Source of the DNA: Anthopleura xanthogrammica
Taxonomy: Eukaryota > Cnidaria > Anthozoa > Actiniaria > Actiniidae
Direction: 5' to 3'
Assembly (NCBI GenBank): GCA_964019055.1
Contig: OZ025212.1
Span: forward strand, 3,691,266 to 3,755,265
Length of the DNA: 64,000 nucleotides
In this document: piece by piece, positions 12,395 to 23,900 of the stretch
Layout of the letters: every line of letters starts with the position of its first letter
Position numbering within the stretch: the stretch's first letter is position 1
The notes under the pieces: generated by a model
Told to the model about the DNA's origin: nothing
The model's database searches: none
What the model saw: the letters and a program-made list of their open reading frames with translations, nothing else
Position numbers and translations under genes: made by a program

Positions 12395-12989
12395 ATGGCG
12401 GATAGTACCGATAAAGAAAGTAAAGCGAGCGATCCCAGTAGTGAAACTGTCGTCCGGCAATCATGGCTCATGAAAAGAAGCAAATATTCTAAGAGATGGG
12501 ATAAAAAATGGTGCTGTTTGAAGAAAAATGAATTATGCTACGGAAATTCTTCAGAGGCAAGCTTTTGGTTTCATTTTTGTTTTTGTGGTCTAATCCTGAC
12601 ATGACAGTTAAGCTTATTATTAGTTACCTTATAACCTCAACAAGCTGACAGATTCATGCTTTTCATTTTTCATTTGAAGTTTCTAATTATCCTTGATAAT
12701 AAATTTCCTTATCTGTAATTATGCATTATTTAGTCTAAATAAAATATCAAGTCGTCATATTTTTCATCAGGAGATGACGAAAGTTCTTCAACTCGAAGGC
12801 TGTGAACTCTCAGAATGCGACATTGACAAGAAACAGTTTGCTTTTCGTATCAAGCCAAAAAGTAGCAGCAGATCCTACTATTTTCATTCAGAGACAGAAC
12901 AAGAACAGCAAGACTGGATGCAAGCTATTTGTTTTGCAAAGGCATCTGGGAACATGGGAGATGGATCACAAGCTTGTGTAGTACAATAA
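12395..12989 (+). CDS. Small PH-domain protein with possible C-terminal CaaX box
   Basis: Two exons, 12395-12556 and 12771-12989, give 126 aa. The intron has a GC donor (cagag|gcaagc) and a normal AG acceptor. No in-frame GT donor gives a sensible join, while the GC join restores a contiguous PH fold. The PH domain spans about residues 20-112: RQSWLMKRSKYSKRWDKKW forms the first strands and basic loop, LQLEGCELSE lies in the middle, and EQEQQDWMQAICFAKA is the C-terminal helix with the conserved Trp. The protein ends ...GSQACVVQ, so CVVQ could be a prenylation (CaaX) site. PH domains bind phosphoinositides or proteins; a lipid anchor would make this a dual membrane binder. The specific orthologue is not recognised. 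Confidence 0.8.
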
Positions 12990-13284
12990 TACACCCTACC
13001 CCCTCTCCCCACATGGATCATGTGTAGTACAATAGCACACTTAGTGTAGCGTAATAGGAAACCCTCCGCTATCCCTACATTGATCATTCTAGGTTTACAT
13101 TTTACATAGTTTTTGTTATAATTATTTGAGTCAGTTGTGTAGCTCCAAAAATATCTTTACCTCTATAAATATCTATAAATATCTTTACCTCTATAAGAGG
13201 TAAATTTAGGTTAGATGAATGTTTATGAAATTATGTACCATAACTTACAGTAAATCTTACCCATAGGCTGTCAACAAGTTGGAA

Positions 13285-13380
13285 TGCAGCCCAATTTGGA
13301 AGACAAAACAATAGGTTCCATTTCTCAGAAGATTGAAATATTTGTTTTGTTTTGTCCTCCAAATTGAATTGCTTTGACAT
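13285..13380. mobile_element. Foldback element, 'TTTTGTCCTCCAAATTGA' family, copy 1
   Basis: The arms read gcagcccaatttggaagaca and tgtcctccaaattgaattgc, which are imperfect reverse complements. Related copies lie near 38236-38325 and 41195-41245, with the shared end ttgagctgctttgacgtcac. Confidence 0.6.
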
Positions 13381-14153
13381 CACATCACATCTATTTGGAA
13401 ATTGTGTGTGCTCATTTGCTTTTTGTCAGTCTAGTTTCCTAAGTATAAAAAACCTTTGAAGGAGATTACTATTACATTGAAATGTAGATAGATGTACATA
13501 ATACTTACTTGTAAATAGATGTATATACTAGATTTCAAACTGTGAATGAGATTTTAATTTATTTATCAGTAATTCAGAAGCTTTACACTGATTTTGTAAT
13601 AAGGTATCCACAGGTTTCCTATTTGTCATCATTAAATTCACAACTCGTATATTAAACAGAGTCATTAAGCCTTGGCTGCCAGTCAATTATTACATTGGAG
13701 TCCAGAGGCTATTTATTTTCACTGTGATTTTGTCTTCAGTTTTGACAGTATAATATATCAAACAATAAATCTATAACAGACTAGCAGTTATGAGTATAAA
13801 CCTACTAATGCTCTATCACAAATCCTGCACTCTGCTAGGCTGAGCTACTAGTGGTCTATCATATTAGTGATAAATCCCTAGTACCTAGCAAAGAAGGCCA
13901 GTTTTGAAAGCCAAAACAATGGCAAAAAAAAAAATTTAATGGCAAAAACAATCTGACCAATATTAGTAGGCTTATACTAAAACAATTAGACTTGTTGCCT
14001 TCATGGTCTACGAGTCAAAAGCCCATTTGGCCTTCTGCCGGTCATGGGCTATTGACTCTTAGACCATTCTGGCAGCCTGCGGGTGTAATTGTTAAATAGT
14101 AAGTTGTTCTTTTAAATTTTGTTATATTTATACTGTTACAGTACAAGTATTGC

Positions 14154-14295
14154 TGGGTTTCATTCAGCTGTCAAAAGTCTTTGAATCTTATTATCTGCTC
14201 CAAATGGTGGTCAAACACTGACCACCATGTGCTGTCAACCAGAAAGAATTCTATCGAAAATTCAATTCAGCTGATAAACATTCCACTAGAAAAAA
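14154..14295. repeat. Dispersed repeat, 'CTCCAAATGGTGGTCAAACA' family, copy 1
   Basis: Contains a palindromic core, tggtggtcaaacactgacca. Copies occur at 17280-17440 (reverse orientation, inside a larger inverted-repeat element) and 54785-54955. It is non-coding. Confidence 0.6.
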
Positions 14296-14769
14296 TGATG
14301 TGATTCAATTTCTGTAGAGCCATACATATTTTAGAAATGGGCAAAGAAACTGAAAGAAAAGAAACAATCAGAACTGAGACTGAAACTGTGCAAAGAATGT
14401 GTTAATGCCACAAGGGGAGGGGAGGGTGAAATACAAGTTTACCTCTCCAACCTCCCCTCTCCTTTTCCCTCCTCACCAATCCCTGGCCTTGCCTCTGGTA
14501 TCTTAAAAAGGCTACCTAAGAGTGCTAAATCTATTTTTTCATCAATATATATTTTTTCACTCTAAAAAAAAAATGCGATTTTGCGATGAATCATATAGAA
14601 CCAAATACTATCCCCACGCCACCCTAGACAAAAATTTGTTCAGCCAATCATATTGCTCGTAATAATGTAAACAACGTGCCCCAGGAATAATCAACGATCG
14701 AACCGACGAAGAAGGTGTGATCAAAGTAACTTTAGGGTCGTACGGAAACATCGCCTATCTCTGATCAGG

Positions 14770-15255
14770 ATGGCTGCAGCTCAAAGCTATTTTTCTCAGG
14801 ATGCCCCCAAAATCGTTGTGCAAAGTTTATTCGAAAAGTACGACAAGGACAAGAACGGGAGTCTAAAAAAGGAAGAATTATCGGTGTTGTTAAAGGATGA
14901 CTTCGGCATGGACAGCCAGCGTGCAGAAGCAGCTGCAATGCTTCTAGACAAAGACGGTAGTGGAATTGTATCCTTTGAGGAGTTCTTCCAGTGGTTTAGC
15001 AGTGGAGAAGGCATGTCGAATGTCAGCGACGAATCGAGATACCACTACGTCAAAAAAGCAGTCGATCTTTTCAAACGCTTCGACACCAACAAGAACGGAA
15101 CTATCGATCGGGATGAGCTCCAACATCTGATGCGATCCATCGGGTTTACCCAGTCCCTAGATAGCGCCTTTGAACAACTGGATAAAGACAAAAACGGCAA
15201 AATATCTTTTCCTGAGTTCATTGTGTGGCTTAACTGGCTTCCACCTTCGAAGTAA
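14770..15255 (+). CDS. Calmodulin-like four-EF-hand calcium-binding protein
   Basis: An intronless coding frame of 161 aa. The four canonical EF-hand loops are DKDKNGSLKKEE at residues 25-36, DKDGSGIVSFEE at 60-71, DTNKNGTIDRDE at 105-116 and DKDKNGKISFPE at 138-149. Each has Asp at position 1, Gly at 6 and Glu at 12, so all four should bind calcium. The protein is slightly longer than calmodulin (about 149 aa), with a short N-terminal extension and a C-terminal WLNWLPPSK tail. The central linker is polar. There is no signal peptide, so it is likely cytosolic. A GT donor-like ctg|gtaagt shortly after the stop may begin a 3' UTR intron. It belongs to the broad calmodulin/troponin-C-like group; the exact orthologue is not assigned. 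Confidence 0.92.
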   Translation: MAAAQSYFSQDAPKIVVQSLFEKYDKDKNGSLKKEELSVLLKDDFGMDSQRAEAAAMLLDKDGSGIVSFEEFFQWFSSGEGMSNVSDESRYHYVKKAVDLFKRFDTNKNGTIDRDELQHLMRSIGFTQSLDSAFEQLDKDKNGKISFPEFIVWLNWLPPSK

Positions 15256-17227
15256 AGATGAAAGTAGCTTACAGTTTAGTAGCACCTTCCTGGTAAGTAA
15301 ATCTTAATACGCTAATTTTAACCGCAGATATTGTTTATGCAGGTTTGCTAACCTATTTAAATATATCGTTTGTACCAAGTAAAATATAGTAGAATGCTAT
15401 ATCTGCTCGATTAGCCCAGCTATTAAGGTGGCCCTTACCTTTTTCACCTCAACCATTTTTGTATAATATATTTCTTTGAATCCTGTATTAATAAGTTTAA
15501 GTTAAATAAGTTTATTTGTACCAATGAAGAGTAAATTTTACTCTTCATTGGTACAAATAAACTTATTTAACTTAAACTTATTAAAGCTAAGCATAATTAT
15601 TATTCTTTGCGCCTGGATTCATAGTGTACAAAATACTGAAATACATACGAGCCTCGCCAGATACTCAATGTGATGAAACACGATTTAACTTGTACTTGGC
15701 GAACAACTTGTCCTAATTGTTGGCGATTATGATAAGTTTCAGCCCCAGGTAAAGCAGATTTAAATGTATGAGCTTAATAAGTACAGTTTTATTTCGCAAT
15801 TCTAACAGAATTTTGGCTATGATTTTGATTTCTTTAAAGGCTGGGATGCTGTAGTTTGGAAGGAAATTTTCCTGCTGAACAGAAGACCAGGAAGCTTCTG
15901 ATGTCGCTGATGATTATTTAAAATATAGGCAAACATCACACCGGAGACATATTATTGTTAGTTAGACTAAGTGATGTATGTTTTCAAATCATAATCTTCT
16001 TACAAAATATTCCTTGCGATAGATCCTGAAATCTGGTCACCCCCCAGATTGACTTCTGCCTCAAATTTGAAGATAACCAGTAAAAATATATGTTTTCTTT
16101 CTTTGATTCTAAGGGTTGCACCCCTCCCTAGGCCAACTTTGTGTCCCTACTTTGCAACCTGTAAGATATCTGATACAAGGTTCAATCTTTTTTTTGGTAC
16201 TGAGTTTTCGCAGGCAGGTACCCCTACAACAGTGCACCCCTCCCTGTACTGGACAAAATCCTGGATCCACCCCTGTAGAGGACACATTAGAGGACACAGT
16301 GTATGTAATTCAACAGAAAGCTATTGTATTCTTTGTTAGTTTTGTCCTATGGTATAACTTGGAGTACTTTGTTGTGGCTATTGAATTATGTTGACTCTGT
16401 CCTCTACATGAAAAACGAACATCACTACCCTGTTGATTTTTTTCACATTGATGAGAACAGGACTATTTGACTATGAAAATGTTGTAAGTTTTTTTGAAAA
16501 TTCTGTTTTCAATTTAGCCTTAGCGTCCTGCACAACCTCTGTGAGGCGCTATGAGGCACCATAGGGAATGATGGTAACCATAAGCACCTCACAGTGGCTT
16601 GCTGCACAGGAACCTTATATAAAAGTAAAAATGATCATTTTAGATTTTAAGAGAATTTTAAAAGTAGTAGACAGCCAATTTAATCTTATATAAATAAATA
16701 TATTCTGCCTGTTAGTTGAGCAGAAAATTGATATATTAAAAATTACTTAAATATAAACTGTTGCTTTTTCTCTTAGTATATGTTAATACCTATTTTTTTT
16801 TAATTTTTGGAGTCAAAAGAGATGGGGGATGGGTCATTCCAAGATCAAAATGTTATTATGGGCATACATCTAAACACAACTATCAACAAATGGCCTTGCA
16901 TTGTGGGCTGGCTTTTTCTGTAAACCAATCAAATCTCATGAAACTTGCAAATGGCCCTGCCAGTAAGAAGCTTGTCTTGGCCTATTCAGGGTGTGAAATA
17001 AAATCAGTCATAGCCTCCTGATCCATGGGCTGTATATTTGGGACTGGAGACTGATCAGGGTCCCTGTGGATGGAGCAGGAAGAAGGACTGGTCTTTCCTC
17101 GACCAAGAACTAAAATAGAGACTCTTATATCGGTCTCGTCCCTCTGACCTGAGACCAAGGAGCTCTGGGTACGAGACTACGAGAGCGCATTTTTACTGCG
17201 CATGCTCGACGAAATGCCACAACAGTA
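15256..17227. other. Intergenic region, one long palindrome and otherwise unremarkable
   Basis: Apart from the 97-nt palindrome at 15488-15584 this is AT-rich repeat-like sequence. Fragments around 16120-16280 (such as ctggatccacccctgtag) recur in modified form near 36185-36500, so they are dispersed repeats. No exon was recognised. Confidence 0.5.
15488..15584. repeat. 97-nt perfect palindrome
   Basis: Two 48-nt arms are exact reverse complements around one central T at 15536. The left arm starts ttaataagtttaagttaaat and ends gaagagtaaa; the right arm mirrors it. It is AT-rich with no coding potential and would form a near loop-free hairpin. Confidence 0.9.
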
Positions 17228-17499
17228 ATCTCGTTCCCAGAGGCCTTATTTCTTACTGCACATGCTCAACGAAATAAATAGCTGGGTTTCACTTGACGTC
17301 ATTTCCTGTCTCGTGCGGAATGTTCATCAGCTGAATCACAAGTTTTCAATTGAAATCTTTCTGGTTGACTGCACATGGTGGTCAGTGTTTGACCACCATT
17401 TGGAGCAGATAATGAGATTCAAAGACTTTTATCGGCATTTATTTCGTCGAGCATGCGCAGTAAGAAATAAGGGCTCTGGGAACGAGATTGCCACAACAG
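17228..17499. mobile_element. Inverted-repeat element carrying the dispersed repeat, copy 2
   Basis: The left arm contains ctcgttcccagaggccttat and ttcttactgcacatgctcaa. The right arm contains gcatgcgcagtaagaaataa and gggctctgggaacgag, the near reverse complement (arms about 50 nt). The middle holds the ggtggtcagtgtttgaccacc core shared with 14154-14295 and 54785-54955. Remnants of similar arms (ctcgttcccaga, ggctctgggtac) also occur near 4030-4105. It is probably a non-autonomous DNA transposon. Confidence 0.7.
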
Positions 17500-17709
17500 C
17501 AATCGGGGCCAGATCTGCAGTTCAGCAAAGCACATTTATTGCTTCTCCCGAAGGACTCTACAGAACTAATTTACAATCATTGCTCAGTAAATCTACATCT
17601 AATCTAAAAATAGGGAGGAAGGATATTTGAATGTGTGTTCCTCTTCCCTCTTCCTGCAAATTAATTCCAAACCGAACTCGAAACTGTGGAACTACTCACT
17701 TCTCGGCTT

Positions 17710-19540
17710 CTAAACACTATCACAACCATACAACTCAGCTCTCATAGAAATGTGATTATTCCAACCCAGAGCGACAATCCTGATGTACCTTGCTTTAAGT
17801 GTGTTGGGTAACGTGTTAGTGACCACGGTCTCTCGGTCTGAGTTACCAGGAAATTCCTGAAAAGCAAATGCCAAACAACTTCATCCTCATCATCAACATA
17901 ATCATTATCATCAGTTATTATTCATTATTGAATCTTCGGTTAACTAGTAAACGCCATCGCTACTGTCACCCAAAAATTTACGCAAAGTCAACTGTAAGTA
18001 GTATCAACACAACTTGATAACAGTGTATAGTGTAGACTCATCAGTCGAGTTAGGGTGGTTTTACTCTCACCTCACCGCACGTCAAAGATTAGACTTGCTC
18101 CAAGCCTACCTCTCTGATCTGAGACTCTGACAAAGTCACGAGCGTAAACGAAGTGAAAAAAAGGGAACATAGAAGTCGCGAAAGGTCGTAACGTTGCGTG
18201 ACGACGTGACGACCCTAAGAACGTCTGCAAAGGAGGCTATCCTTCGTCCAGCGCAAAGTTCCAGCGCGTGGGATCCTTGTTGGGCTGCCTGTGCTTTATT
18301 CAGCGTGCGTGAACTAATAAGACGAAGGACTTTGCGAAAGTCTAGTCAAAGATAACAAAACCACCCAGCCGACTCCAATGAGTCTGGTGGGAAAATAGAG
18401 ACTGTTAAAAGTCTAACCTTAATGTTATGGTCTTGTTGAACCCATGACCAGTTGGTTCCATCAAGACTGTACTGTAATGAGTACTTAGTCACAAATTGAT
18501 TATATTGATCCGGTCTGCCTTGTGTAGCAACTTTGCTGAGGTGCACGACTCGTCTGAGATCAATCTGGAGGTATTCACCAGTAGCGACATTCCCACTACA
18601 CCATGCCCCTTCATAAGAGCCATTGTGTCGATTGTGCAGTCTCGCCATGGATGGAGCATGATTTGAATCCTGCATAGATGTAGCTGTGATTTGGGAGTTA
18701 GTGATACGGCCATCTTCCATCCCCAACGCATCATCACAGTCTGCGGGAATGAGAACAAGGTACGTTATTACTGCGATTCTCAATATTCTGCGAACTCAGA
18801 CATTTCAACGGCTTGTCGAGAAATTGGTATTTTGCTACCGTCAATCAAAACTAATCAGTCGGTACCTTTTATATTTTTGACTGGCGGCAGTGAAAAACCA
18901 CATTCCAACGGGGAACTCACAACTACCGAGTTCGCAGAATATTGAGAATCGCAGTAACAAGTAATTACTATCCTGCGTTAGCAGGAGTTATTCTCCGAAG
19001 AGTTAATTTTGAATGGACCAGCCGCACCGTGGGATAGCCTTGGATCCTCTTCTGGTCTCATTTCTTCCGTCATCTTCCACAGGGAGCCCGGAGAAGGAAA
19101 GAAAGATGTCTGCGGAGGTGGCCACTACCCATGTTCCTACTTCTCTTACCTTGACATTGATAGTTGATTCCATCGCTGTTCATTAAGCAACTAAGCGACC
19201 CACTGCACAGCTTGTTACTACAAACAGCCATTGGATGAAGAAAGTAGATCAAATAGGCTCCCTGGTTTGTCGGGATAAAATCCTCAGGGGAGGAGAGGTG
19301 AGTAGCGTTGTTCAGTTCACACAGCCCGCGGCCTGGGTACCAGTTTATGCTGTGACATGTTGGGTCAGCTCCACATTTATCTGTGCATTCGAATGAACTC
19401 GCTCCTTGGGATGCCCGAATAGCATGGTTACTAAGCACGTGACCTGGCTGTGAATAAGACGTCGCACAGGGTGCTGTTGTTGATTGAGACCGTTGCCATA
19501 ACAACATAATACTTGCAAATGTAACCATAGCAGCGAACAT
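17710..19540 (-). CDS. DISC-A: secreted PAN plus discoidin (F5/8 type C) protein
   Basis: The exons are 19540-19150, 18740-18418 and 17856-17710. Introns are GT-AG, phase 1 then phase 0, for 286 aa. Exon 1 encodes a signal peptide (about MFAAMVTFASIMLLWQRSQS) and a PAN/apple-like module with ECTDKCGADPTCHSINWYP and CELNNATHLSSPEDF, then a short cysteine-rich, EGF-like segment (CSNKLCSGSLSC...YQCQG). Exon 2 begins the discoidin domain (DCDDALGMEDGRITNSQITA) and carries GEYLQIDLRRV and WSWVQ. Exon 3 completes it (ARYIRIVALGW, ELYGC), supplying the closing Cys that pairs with the opening one in this family. It is predicted to be secreted. Discoidin domains bind carbohydrate or lipid surfaces, so a lectin-like or matrix role is inferred. 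It is the most distant member of the four-gene cluster. Confidence 0.9.
18190..18240. repeat. Partial copy of the 60.4 kb foldback element
   Basis: The sequence gttgcgtgacgacgtgacga and the following ccctaagaacgtctg match one arm of the inverted repeat at 60374-60470. Only one arm is recognisable here. It lies in the intron between DISC-A exons 2 and 3. Confidence 0.6.
18764..18960. mobile_element. MITE-like insertion just upstream of DISC-A exon 2
   Basis: The left arm, gttattactgcgattctcaa continuing through tattctgcgaactc, is the reverse complement of the right arm, gagttcgcagaat continuing through attgagaatcgcagtaac. Arms are about 33 nt. The interior shares accgtcaatcaaaactaatc with 60072-60100. 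Its edge lies about 23 nt from the DISC-A exon 2 acceptor, so it probably supplies the branch-point region. Confidence 0.75.
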
Positions 19541-20880
19541 TTTGAAGATGGAGCTTTATCTATTGAAAAATATTGATGGATTTGTTACTGATTTGTTTTT
19601 GTCCTTTTATCCCATTATTCAGTACTATTGCTAACTCTAATGCTTCTGATGTTTTGAAAACATCGAATGAGATAATTTCGTAAGTGATCAAAATCATGTC
19701 GTAAAAATTAATTCTTGAACTTCTAAAAATCCGTCTCGTAAAAAGTTTTCAAACTTCGTCCGCATGCTGCTCTACTTGAGTAATATAAGATCTGAAAATT
19801 TTGTTGTAGACTTTTTGACTAGATTTTGAGAAAAACGCTAATATTTCAAAGCAAAAAGCATTCGTTTATTGTTGCCATGGTAACACTTACTGCTAGCAAA
19901 CTAGTACCGAACAAAACTTTGGGCTTATACTACGAACTTGACAAAATATCAAAGTATTCTTAAGCTCCGAAATCGTGATTTGAAAAGAGGTTCCTGAAAC
20001 CTAAAAAATTGTATCGAGCCACCTTAACATCAATATTTATATGTCGACATGCATGAGGTCTGGTATCATAGCCATGAATCTCATTATTTTTAAGAAAAAG
20101 ATTGTCAAACAAGGATGGTATAGATGTTGATTATTGTAAGAAAACATAAACTTAGCAAAGTAGAAAGTATTAAGAAAAGTGGCCATTAATTCCAGTGCGC
20201 ACACTTACTGCGCATCTACATCTTCAAAAGTAGAAATCGCAAATGCACAGAAAACATCGGCTTAGGACAATTTTAATGCCAATAACACCAATAGTAATCA
20301 TATCTAGCGTTGTCTTGTAGGTTGGTGACATTATGTAAATCGATATATGCTTCTTCAACCAATATTTTTATTCTATTTAACCGAGCTTTCGGGGTACAAT
20401 AGCTTTCGTCAAACAACGGTCAAAAACTTCTAAATAAAGTGCGCGCAGGAAGGAATGACTGTTATTATACCAGGTGATGTGGCTAGGTGCGCAAAGCATG
20501 ATTTCCGTGGTCAGAAATAGAATCAATCCCATCAACCATATTACTAGCATAAATTGGAAGAAATGTTTTTTGTTTATCGATTGCTATATATCGATACACT
20601 TCATTAATTATGAATAGGTACTCATAATCGCGTAAACAGGTCATTCGCTAATTTGCATATTTGGAAAACGTCTTATATCTCTGCAACAAAAAGAGATATC
20701 AAAAAACTGTAAACGCCATTCTGACTGAAGTATGCCCCAAGGAACATTTGTGCCAAGTTTGGTACTTGTACTCAAAAATGCACGATCTTTGCTATTTTTG
20801 TCGATAACAGACCTGACTATGAGAACTTTGCTATCAACGCGACAGAACTTGATGCTTATTGACAGATATTGGTCCAAAAG
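19541..20880. other. Upstream flank of DISC-A, no gene recognised
   Basis: AT-rich sequence with a perfect X-box-like palindrome at 19871-19884. Around 20380-20420 the phrase accgagctttcggggtacaa resembles a widespread repeat but was not placed in a family. No exon was seen. Confidence 0.45.
19871..19884. promoter_or_regulatory. Perfect X-box palindrome (RFX-type)
   Basis: The sequence gttgccatggtaac fits the RFX consensus with both half-sites intact and an AT spacer. It is about 330 nt upstream of the DISC-A start codon on the side from which DISC-A is transcribed. Regulatory use is inferred. Confidence 0.5.
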
Positions 20881-20881
20881 T

Positions 20882-20882
20882 C

Positions 20883-20956
<74 letters not shown>

Positions 20957-20957
20957 T
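20882..20957. repeat. (AAT)n microsatellite at the LINE 3' end
   Basis: About 25 uninterrupted ATT/AAT units. It abuts the 3' UTR of the LINE that lies on the minus strand, a common arrangement for LINEs ending in a simple repeat instead of poly(A). Confidence 0.9.
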
Positions 20958-23900
20958 TATTTAGGGTCGATGACGTGGGAAGTGGTCGCCCAATCTTCCG
21001 AGCAACGAGGCTCATGTTAAAAACGCTCGACAAAATAACTAATAAAGAGAGTACAAAAACTATATAATAATATCAAAAAAGTATATATATCTTAAGATTA
21101 ATCTAGCTAAGTTATGAAACGAGAAAAACGGAAACGAGAAATGCCCTAATTAATGAAATAAGAAACCCTTAAATAGTTAAGGAATAAGTAAAAATATATA
21201 AATAATTTTACGAGACACCACTTCGCTGCCACTCCGCGCCCCACGCCCACGCGACCACCAGACAGGCTAAAAAGCCTGCCTGATGATCGCGCAAGCGCGA
21301 AACCCAGAGCAACAGCAAAGCGATGTCTCGCCTATAATTTAAATAAATATATATATATATATATAAAATAATTTGGTACGCTGAGTTCACGATGTGCAGG
21401 AGCAACATGAGCATCCTTTAAAATCGACATTACTTATGCTATTTCGAAATTGGGAAATGGATTTACTGAGCTTGATAGAATTATTTAGATTGTTCCAATA
21501 ATGAGTAACAATATAAGAAAACGAATTGTGTACAAATGAGCTATTGTATGATACTTGCTCAACCTTGAGACCGTTGCCCCTTAAGTTATATTTAGTGGTT
21601 CTTGGTCTAAAAAAACTAGAGATATACGATGGGGCCAGACCATTAGTAGACTTGTAAACTAGAGATAGTGAATATATACAACGTCTACGCTCTAATGATC
21701 GCATTGAAGCTAAACTGAGCAATTCATCGTAACTTCTATTGGAACCTGCTTTCAATACTGTTCTTAAGCCATACTCATTAGCTGACTCCATTTTCTTATT
21801 CAATGTCTTACCAATGCCTAACAAAATTGGACTGCAATATTCAAAATGTGGTAAGACATATGCTTTATATAATTTGACTAAGATGTATTTGGGAACAAAA
21901 TGCTTTAGGCGGCTAAGGGTCGCAATTTTAGCATAGGCTTTCTTTAAGATTTCATTAACATGAGGTTTGAAACTTAGGTGATGATCTAAGGTAACACCTA
22001 ATATTCTTAAAGTATCCTTAGGTTGAATTCTATTATTATTCAAATAAAAGTCATATGCATATTGGGATCTACCCAAAGTCATTGCTTGTGTTTTTGACGC
22101 GTTGACCTGAAGAAAGTTATCAGAGAACCATGTAGTCACGACTTCAGCGTCTTGGTTCAGCAGGAACTCAAGAACAGCAGGAGATTCATCAGAACCATAT
22201 TGCGTTGTATCGTCAGCGTATAGTCGAAGAGTTGAGATGTTGACAATGGCATCGTTGATATCATTAATGAAGATATTGAACAGTAATGGGCCTAGTAGAC
22301 TCCCTTGTGGTACTCCGCATCGGACTGGCAGCCAATCAGAATAGGTACTGTTGCACTTCACTCGTTGCTTACGTACAGAAAGGTACGAACGAACCAGTTG
22401 GATTGCCGATTCACTAAGGCCATAGGCCTTTAGTTTTGCTAATAGAAGGTTATGACAAATAGAGGCAAACGCATTAGATAGATCAATAGCAATCACTCCA
22501 ACTTCCTTCTTGTTGTCAAGGGAAACGCGCCAATCATCAGTCAGCTTTACAAGTGCAGAGCAACAGGAGTGGCCTCGTAGAAAACCAGACATATTTGAGG
22601 AGAAAATAGGAGAAAATTGGGTGTATAGCTGTTCATATTTAATCTTTTCAAAGACTTTCGCTATAGCTGAGAGAACACTGATAGGTCGATAGTTCCTTTT
22701 GTCGGTGACGTCATCTTTCTTATGGACAGGACTGACATTAGACAGTTTCCAGTCTTCAGGCCAGGTACTGGTAGTAATACAGTAATTGAATAGCTTAGTT
22801 AGTGAAATAGCTATGGCTGGTGCAGAAAGTTTCAAAATTTTTGGTGGAAATCCGTCTGGACCACAAGACTTCTTTTCATCCAAGTCTATTAGAAGTTTAG
22901 CCACATATTCCAAGGAAACAGGTTCAAATGAAAAGTTAAGCTCATGGGACTGGTTAGTGATAGTAACAACGCTTGGATGATCCACAAAGTCATTTTCGGA
23001 AGTGCATAATACCTGTTCATTAATTGCTGGACTTGAAAAAAATGAATTAAAAGTCGAAGCAGGATTTACAATCATATTTCCATCTTCAATAAGGTGTATA
23101 AGACCCTTGTCATCCGATTTGTTATTGGGCAGAAGTGGTTTTAATTTTTTCCAGAAAACACCAGGCGATTGTTTGGAGGTGTTCAGTGAAGCTTCATAAC
23201 AAAATTCGCGAACAGCCATTCTTTTTAATGAAGTTACCTTGTTACGCTGGACTTTGTAGTAACACCAATTTGTATCACTCGGGAAACGACGAAATTTCTT
23301 GTATAATCGGTTTCTTCGACGAATTTCCCGCTGTATATTTGGATTAATCCATGGTAACTGGTTGAAACGCAGATGGATTTTGCGTATAGGCAAATGATTA
23401 TCAAGGACTTGTTTGTAAAGACTTGCCCAATGGGACCACACGTCGTCAACTTGGTCAAATGAGAATGCACTATCCCAGGGGACTGCATTTAGATCTGAGA
23501 GAAATGCAGATTCGTCTAAGTTCTTCATTGAACGAAATTCAACAGTTTTTGCTTTAGGTTTGGGAAGTTTCTGTTTCCTGACAGTGTAGATCAGGTCATG
23601 GTCACTTAAACCAAGATGAAGATTACCACTTTTAGCATATCGCTCGGGATGTGAAACGAGAATGACATCGAGTAGTGTTTGAGTAGAATCAGTTATTCTT
23701 GTCGGGTCTTGAATACAGTTAGTTAGGCAAAAGCGGTTACAGAATTCAGAAAGTTCTTTATTTGGACCAGCAGGGTTAGCATTTCCAGTGAGCAAATTTA
23801 AATTAAAGTCACCAATAAACATGATTTCTTTGCGTTTGTTGTACATTCTCTCAGCCAAAGACGAACAAGAAGATATGAAATCTGAAGGTTTGCATTTCCC

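Larger units (their letters stand above)
12990..14769. other. Intergenic region with repeat remnants
   Basis: Holds the inverted-repeat element near 13285-13380 and a repeat copy near 14154-14295, otherwise AT-rich sequence with no recognisable exon. A CCAAT motif at about 14643 lies upstream of the EF-hand gene. Confidence 0.5.

Noticed and set aside
20732..21067. Poly-Asn open frame
   Set aside because: Translation of the (AAT)n microsatellite at the LINE 3' end.
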